From a virus, in the IMG/VR virus record IMGVR_UViG_3300010392_001009, positions 1-23,803 of that record: a stretch of 23,803 nt of DNA, one strand, 5' to 3'. The notes under the pieces are model-generated. The model did no database searches and had not been told where the DNA came from. It was given only the letters and a program-made list of their open reading frames with translations. Both the position numbers and the translations under genes were made by a program. Position 1 is the stretch's first letter; every line of letters starts with the position of its first letter. Below are positions 22,101-23,803 of this stretch, piece by piece.

Positions 22101-22335
22101 GGCACCGAAGGCACCCATCGTCGATCCTGTCGCAGCTAAAGCATCTTCGAAGATGCTCAACACTATCGTCGGAGCTTCAGGCTTCAATGCCTCGTCACTA
22201 GTAGCATCGTCTCGCGGTGGGAAGATCCTAACTGTACAAGAGAAGATCGCCGAGAACACTGAAGAGACCAAAGCCGCTACGAAAGAAACCGCAACACTGT
22301 TAGGCTTCCTTGGTAAGCAGTTAGGAATTGGATAA
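19186..22335 (+). CDS. Tape measure protein
   Basis: The start is TTG 19186, with AGGAGA about seven bases upstream. At 1049 residues it is the longest product, and by the usual rule of about 0.15 nm per residue it suggests a tail near 150 nm. Residues about 70-250 carry the conserved TP901-type tape measure region (FTALEIATAAKDLAKGGFD, LPRAAEMVSKLLNAF, LSGTQIRRIFVNLAKDD). Hydrophobic segments lie at about 395-455 (AGIALFLFGGIAMTVAATIG) and 510-535, probably involved in membrane passage of DNA. The C-terminal third is helical and charged. It lies after the chaperones, as expected. Confidence 0.92.
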   Translation: MGISASGIRAASAFVEMGLRTLPFDKGLRGLENKLRRFGSEMSMLGTKMATAGIVSLIPVGLGVKEFASFDNQIQSLKGIAAQGSKSIEHLTAKFKELGRTTSFTALEIATAAKDLAKGGFDTGLIDASIEGVLNLARATETDLPRAAEMVSKLLNAFRVPKDLISIEKFIDQLVLTTNRSPQGLEDLFESLKNFAPQGKALGQSTESLLAFNAALARVGLTGTLSGTQIRRIFVNLAKDDKKAKLLTFGIDVDKIFNEGGTAIDVLKKLEKEFKEFNLGALEESGILNEIFEVRGQLAAKVFLQDLGKVARASGDDLDSFINSLKTADGFAKKVAKTVDTGLGNQFKLLLSAISGVGLEIGESLKKPLEKIIGFISDNLDVVSKWIKQNHDLVQSYTAIAAAFTAAGIALFLFGGIAMTVAATIGSIALVGQLALAPIIMLAKGIGVLVSGLSVASVNISRFSVVAGRALANVVARGWALAKMYAATSSQAINFGQVIANAFRGFSFARVMSSVMSLVKGFVVLQIIAGTLTRAYSGLMNIIGDFSSAFEGFGAQAAGTGKAIADAFAAGQYIEVFNMIWATAESFFTRVGSALTVLYTRFEVEFMRIYDQVVGTFNLIKGAVQPFIDAIVGAFTYLSTTIGEALGFDMSSDFAKAASDVDAFFDSFLGKLTVVANEFAKFGTSVALFAESRMLDAKYGFQTFDKEGAKAAARRKLSNPESNAQQKLQRRTNTLMGIDQSQSIEDISKGPLLNLIKGLGGKTNSSFTPEKLQKAIEDKGGVKEYMKFMYGIVEQSFENAVESQAKSLEGEYIATFEKDQATLKAGRIKTRQDQAVFSASEEYAKRSKEYADKIAAAQTAGAEKIKAASDKVTKVEWWASINRQLDSYGKMASHATKIFAPFERQANALAGGDIMKFGKQVAEKFSKPSVQKGIFDWFSDSVEGIIDGPSMSDPLGLSGKGGMKKGIEEALKAPKAPIVDPVAAKASSKMLNTIVGASGFNASSLVASSRGGKILTVQEKIAENTEETKAATKETATLLGFLGKQLGIG

Positions 22336-23237
22336 TGTCTCAATTTATTACTGGCGGCATCGCAGTCGCCAAGCGTCACTATGACACCGATAAAGCTGAC
22401 CTGAACGCAGACGGATCGAAGATAGTCAGGTCGTATCGAGTCTATTCAATCTCACGAGCGGCAGAGATCGACGAGAACGTAGTCGCCGGGGCATTGGCTC
22501 TGGCGACGCCTCTTCTACGAGGCACGCTCATACGCCGAAACATCTCGATGTCTAGGCAGAACGCCTATGGATGGATAGCTGATGTTACGTGGGAGACTTT
22601 CAGGCCGAGAGACCAAGACGTCGAAGGCTACGAAGAGATCATCCGCGGGAGCACCTCGGGCTCGACGGTTCCTATCACATGGGCCATCAACCACGTAGCC
22701 ACCTTCAAGCAAGGCGGTGGTGAAGAAACGGACGAAGCGAAGATGCACGGTGGTGCATTGAACGTAAAGAGGGTAGGCGGTCAACAGTCAGAACAGACAC
22801 CACTCGATATCGTTGGCAGGTCACTGGAGTTTGTTGTCGAGAGGTCCTTCTCACCGGGGACCGTGACTCAAGGATATATCAACACCCTCTACAACCTTAC
22901 CTCAACCGTAAACAACAGTGCGTTCCGAGGAGCCCAAGAAGGCGAGCTGTTGTTCCTCGGGGCCGACTTCAACTTGTCAAGCTTGGAACGCGAGACCGTC
23001 TCGTACAGCTTCTCGGCTAGTCCGAATGTGTCTGGGCTTAAGCTCGGTCAGTACAAACTCGCTGATAAATCGTACACCATCACGGTCAACAAAGAAGGTC
23101 ATGAGTACCTTTGGGTTGAAAACGAGGATGAAGAGACGACTGCTGCGGACGGGGTCGTGTCGCGTGTAGCTCGTCCGAAACTAGCACACGTCGAACAAGT
23201 ATATCAGAAATCTGATTTCTCTCTATTAGGAATTTAA
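22335..23237 (+). CDS. Distal tail protein, uncharacterised, 300 aa
   Basis: ATG overlaps the tape measure stop (TAATG). The protein begins MSQFITGGIAVAKRHY and includes VYSISRAAEIDENVVAGALALAT, a central AYGWIADVTWETF strand set, and a beta-rich C-terminal half (ETVSYSFSASPNVSGLKLG, EGHEYLWVENEDEE). Its place directly after the tape measure is that of distal tail or baseplate proteins. It resembles in style tail proteins of planctomycete prophages, from memory only. No enzyme motif is seen. Confidence 0.7.
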   Translation: MSQFITGGIAVAKRHYDTDKADLNADGSKIVRSYRVYSISRAAEIDENVVAGALALATPLLRGTLIRRNISMSRQNAYGWIADVTWETFRPRDQDVEGYEEIIRGSTSGSTVPITWAINHVATFKQGGGEETDEAKMHGGALNVKRVGGQQSEQTPLDIVGRSLEFVVERSFSPGTVTQGYINTLYNLTSTVNNSAFRGAQEGELLFLGADFNLSSLERETVSYSFSASPNVSGLKLGQYKLADKSYTITVNKEGHEYLWVENEDEETTAADGVVSRVARPKLAHVEQVYQKSDFSLLGI

Positions 23238-23239
23238 TC

Positions 23240-23536
23240 ATGGCTCAAGTCGCTACAGCTCAATCAACCAACGGTGCAACGAGCACCACGTTTCATGCAG
23301 GGCCTGCCGGGCTGCTCACCGTTCACGAAGTCACGAAAGCGTCACCGAAAGACAACTGGACCGTGACGCTTCAGTACCAAGAAGGTTCTGAGTGGAAAGC
23401 TACGGGCGTCGTTGTTCGTAGAGCAACCTCACCTTCAGGCCACGCATTTATTCTACCCTCCGGCCTAACCCTTCGCGGACTTGTTCAAGGTCTTGCTGAT
23501 ACCGACCCTTCAACTTTGGATGTGCATATATCGTGA
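23240..23536 (+). CDS. Small tail-region protein, 98 aa
   Basis: ATG lies two bases after the previous stop, with TAGGAATTT upstream. The protein is beta-rich (GLLTVHEVT, WTVTLQYQEGSEWKATGVVV, GHAFILPSGLTLRGLV), with a compact sandwich-like character. It could be a receptor-side or baseplate accessory domain, a guess from position. The next gene starts in its stop (GTGA). Confidence 0.65.
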   Translation: MAQVATAQSTNGATSTTFHAGPAGLLTVHEVTKASPKDNWTVTLQYQEGSEWKATGVVVRRATSPSGHAFILPSGLTLRGLVQGLADTDPSTLDVHIS

Positions 23537-23803
23537 TATCTCTAAACAGCATCGGCAGTTCGATTGGAACTGCAATCAAAGGATCAATCAAGTTTCTTGG
23601 TAGCGGTGCTGCTGTGGCTTTTTCCTTGGCTACAGGCGTCATCGCCGCTGCATACGAATCGCTTGGGTTCAGCACCTCACATGCCGATACTTTCGGGGCG
23701 TGGTACGTTTCGAAAACGCCAACAGGCAATGTGATCGAAGACGAAACGCCGTCGCGAAAAGACCGCACTGAGTTGGCGACGACTGGAAGTGTTTTTGACG
23801 GGA
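23533..23803 (+). CDS. Start of a tail-region gene running off the right edge (partial)
   Basis: GTG 23533 overlaps the preceding TGA. The visible 90 codons start ISLNSIGSSIGTAIKGS and contain a hydrophobic stretch (AAVAFSLATGVIAAAYE), then SFSTSHAD-like polar sequence with GAWYVSKTPTGNV. No stop occurs before the window end. A tail or membrane-interacting protein is possible; function unknown. Confidence 0.65.
   Translation, partial: MISLNSIGSSIGTAIKGSIKFLGSGAAVAFSLATGVIAAAYESLGFSTSHADTFGAWYVSKTPTGNVIEDETPSRKDRTELATTGSVFDG

Noticed and set aside
1-23803. CRISPR array, insertion sequence or integron
   Set aside because: No regularly spaced direct repeats, no transposase-like protein and no terminal inverted repeats with target duplication were seen.

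Overview
The window is a stretch of tailed-phage (or prophage) genome with every supported gene on the + strand, packed with stop/start overlaps (TAATG, ATGA, TGATG). From about 8.8 kb onward it carries an ordered packaging, capsid and tail set: large terminase, lambda-type portal, DUF1353 protein, a prohead protease/scaffold/major capsid polyprotein, decoration protein, connector and tail-completion genes, tail tube, frameshifted tail chaperones, a 1049-codon tape measure and distal tail genes. No contractile sheath gene lies beside the tube gene, so a siphovirus is most likely. The host is probably a Planctomycetota bacterium (Pirellulaceae-like). I infer this from the mid-range GC, the very frequent TCGA, the secreted proteins ending their signal peptides in AQ or GQ, and the look of several small proteins. 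It is not proven.

Layout. 1-1048 has no convincing complete gene. It holds the tail of a gene leaving the left edge, a terminator, a promoter-like element, about 700 nt of hairpin-rich DNA, a strong terminator and a second promoter-like element. 1049-4164 is an accessory block of small unknown proteins, including four copies of one roughly 90-residue domain (one copy in one gene, three in another) and a 54-residue membrane protein. A third promoter-like element at 4214-4291 precedes 4348-8750. That block is rich in envelope and proteolysis functions: an intracellular-type subtilase, an HExxH metalloprotease-like protein, a spanin-like protein, a secreted beta-sandwich-like protein, a tRNA-like element, a secreted thioredoxin-like protein with an in-frame UGA, a secreted trypsin-like protease and a holin-like protein. 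8772-23803 is the structural block.

The most striking observations are these. (1) A thioredoxin-fold gene at 7361-7759 has TGA exactly where the first cysteine of the CPPC redox motif belongs, followed at the right distance by a hairpin fitting the bacterial SECIS pattern. This is a candidate phage selenoprotein. (2) Three promoter-like elements share their sequence blocks at identical spacing. (3) A long, highly structured non-coding stretch lies between one of these elements and a terminator. (4) The protease/capsid polyprotein seems to start at AUC behind a 13-nt perfect Shine-Dalgarno match, and it carries a second in-frame start for scaffold plus capsid. (5) There is a textbook A AAT TTT TTC slippery site in the tail chaperone gene.
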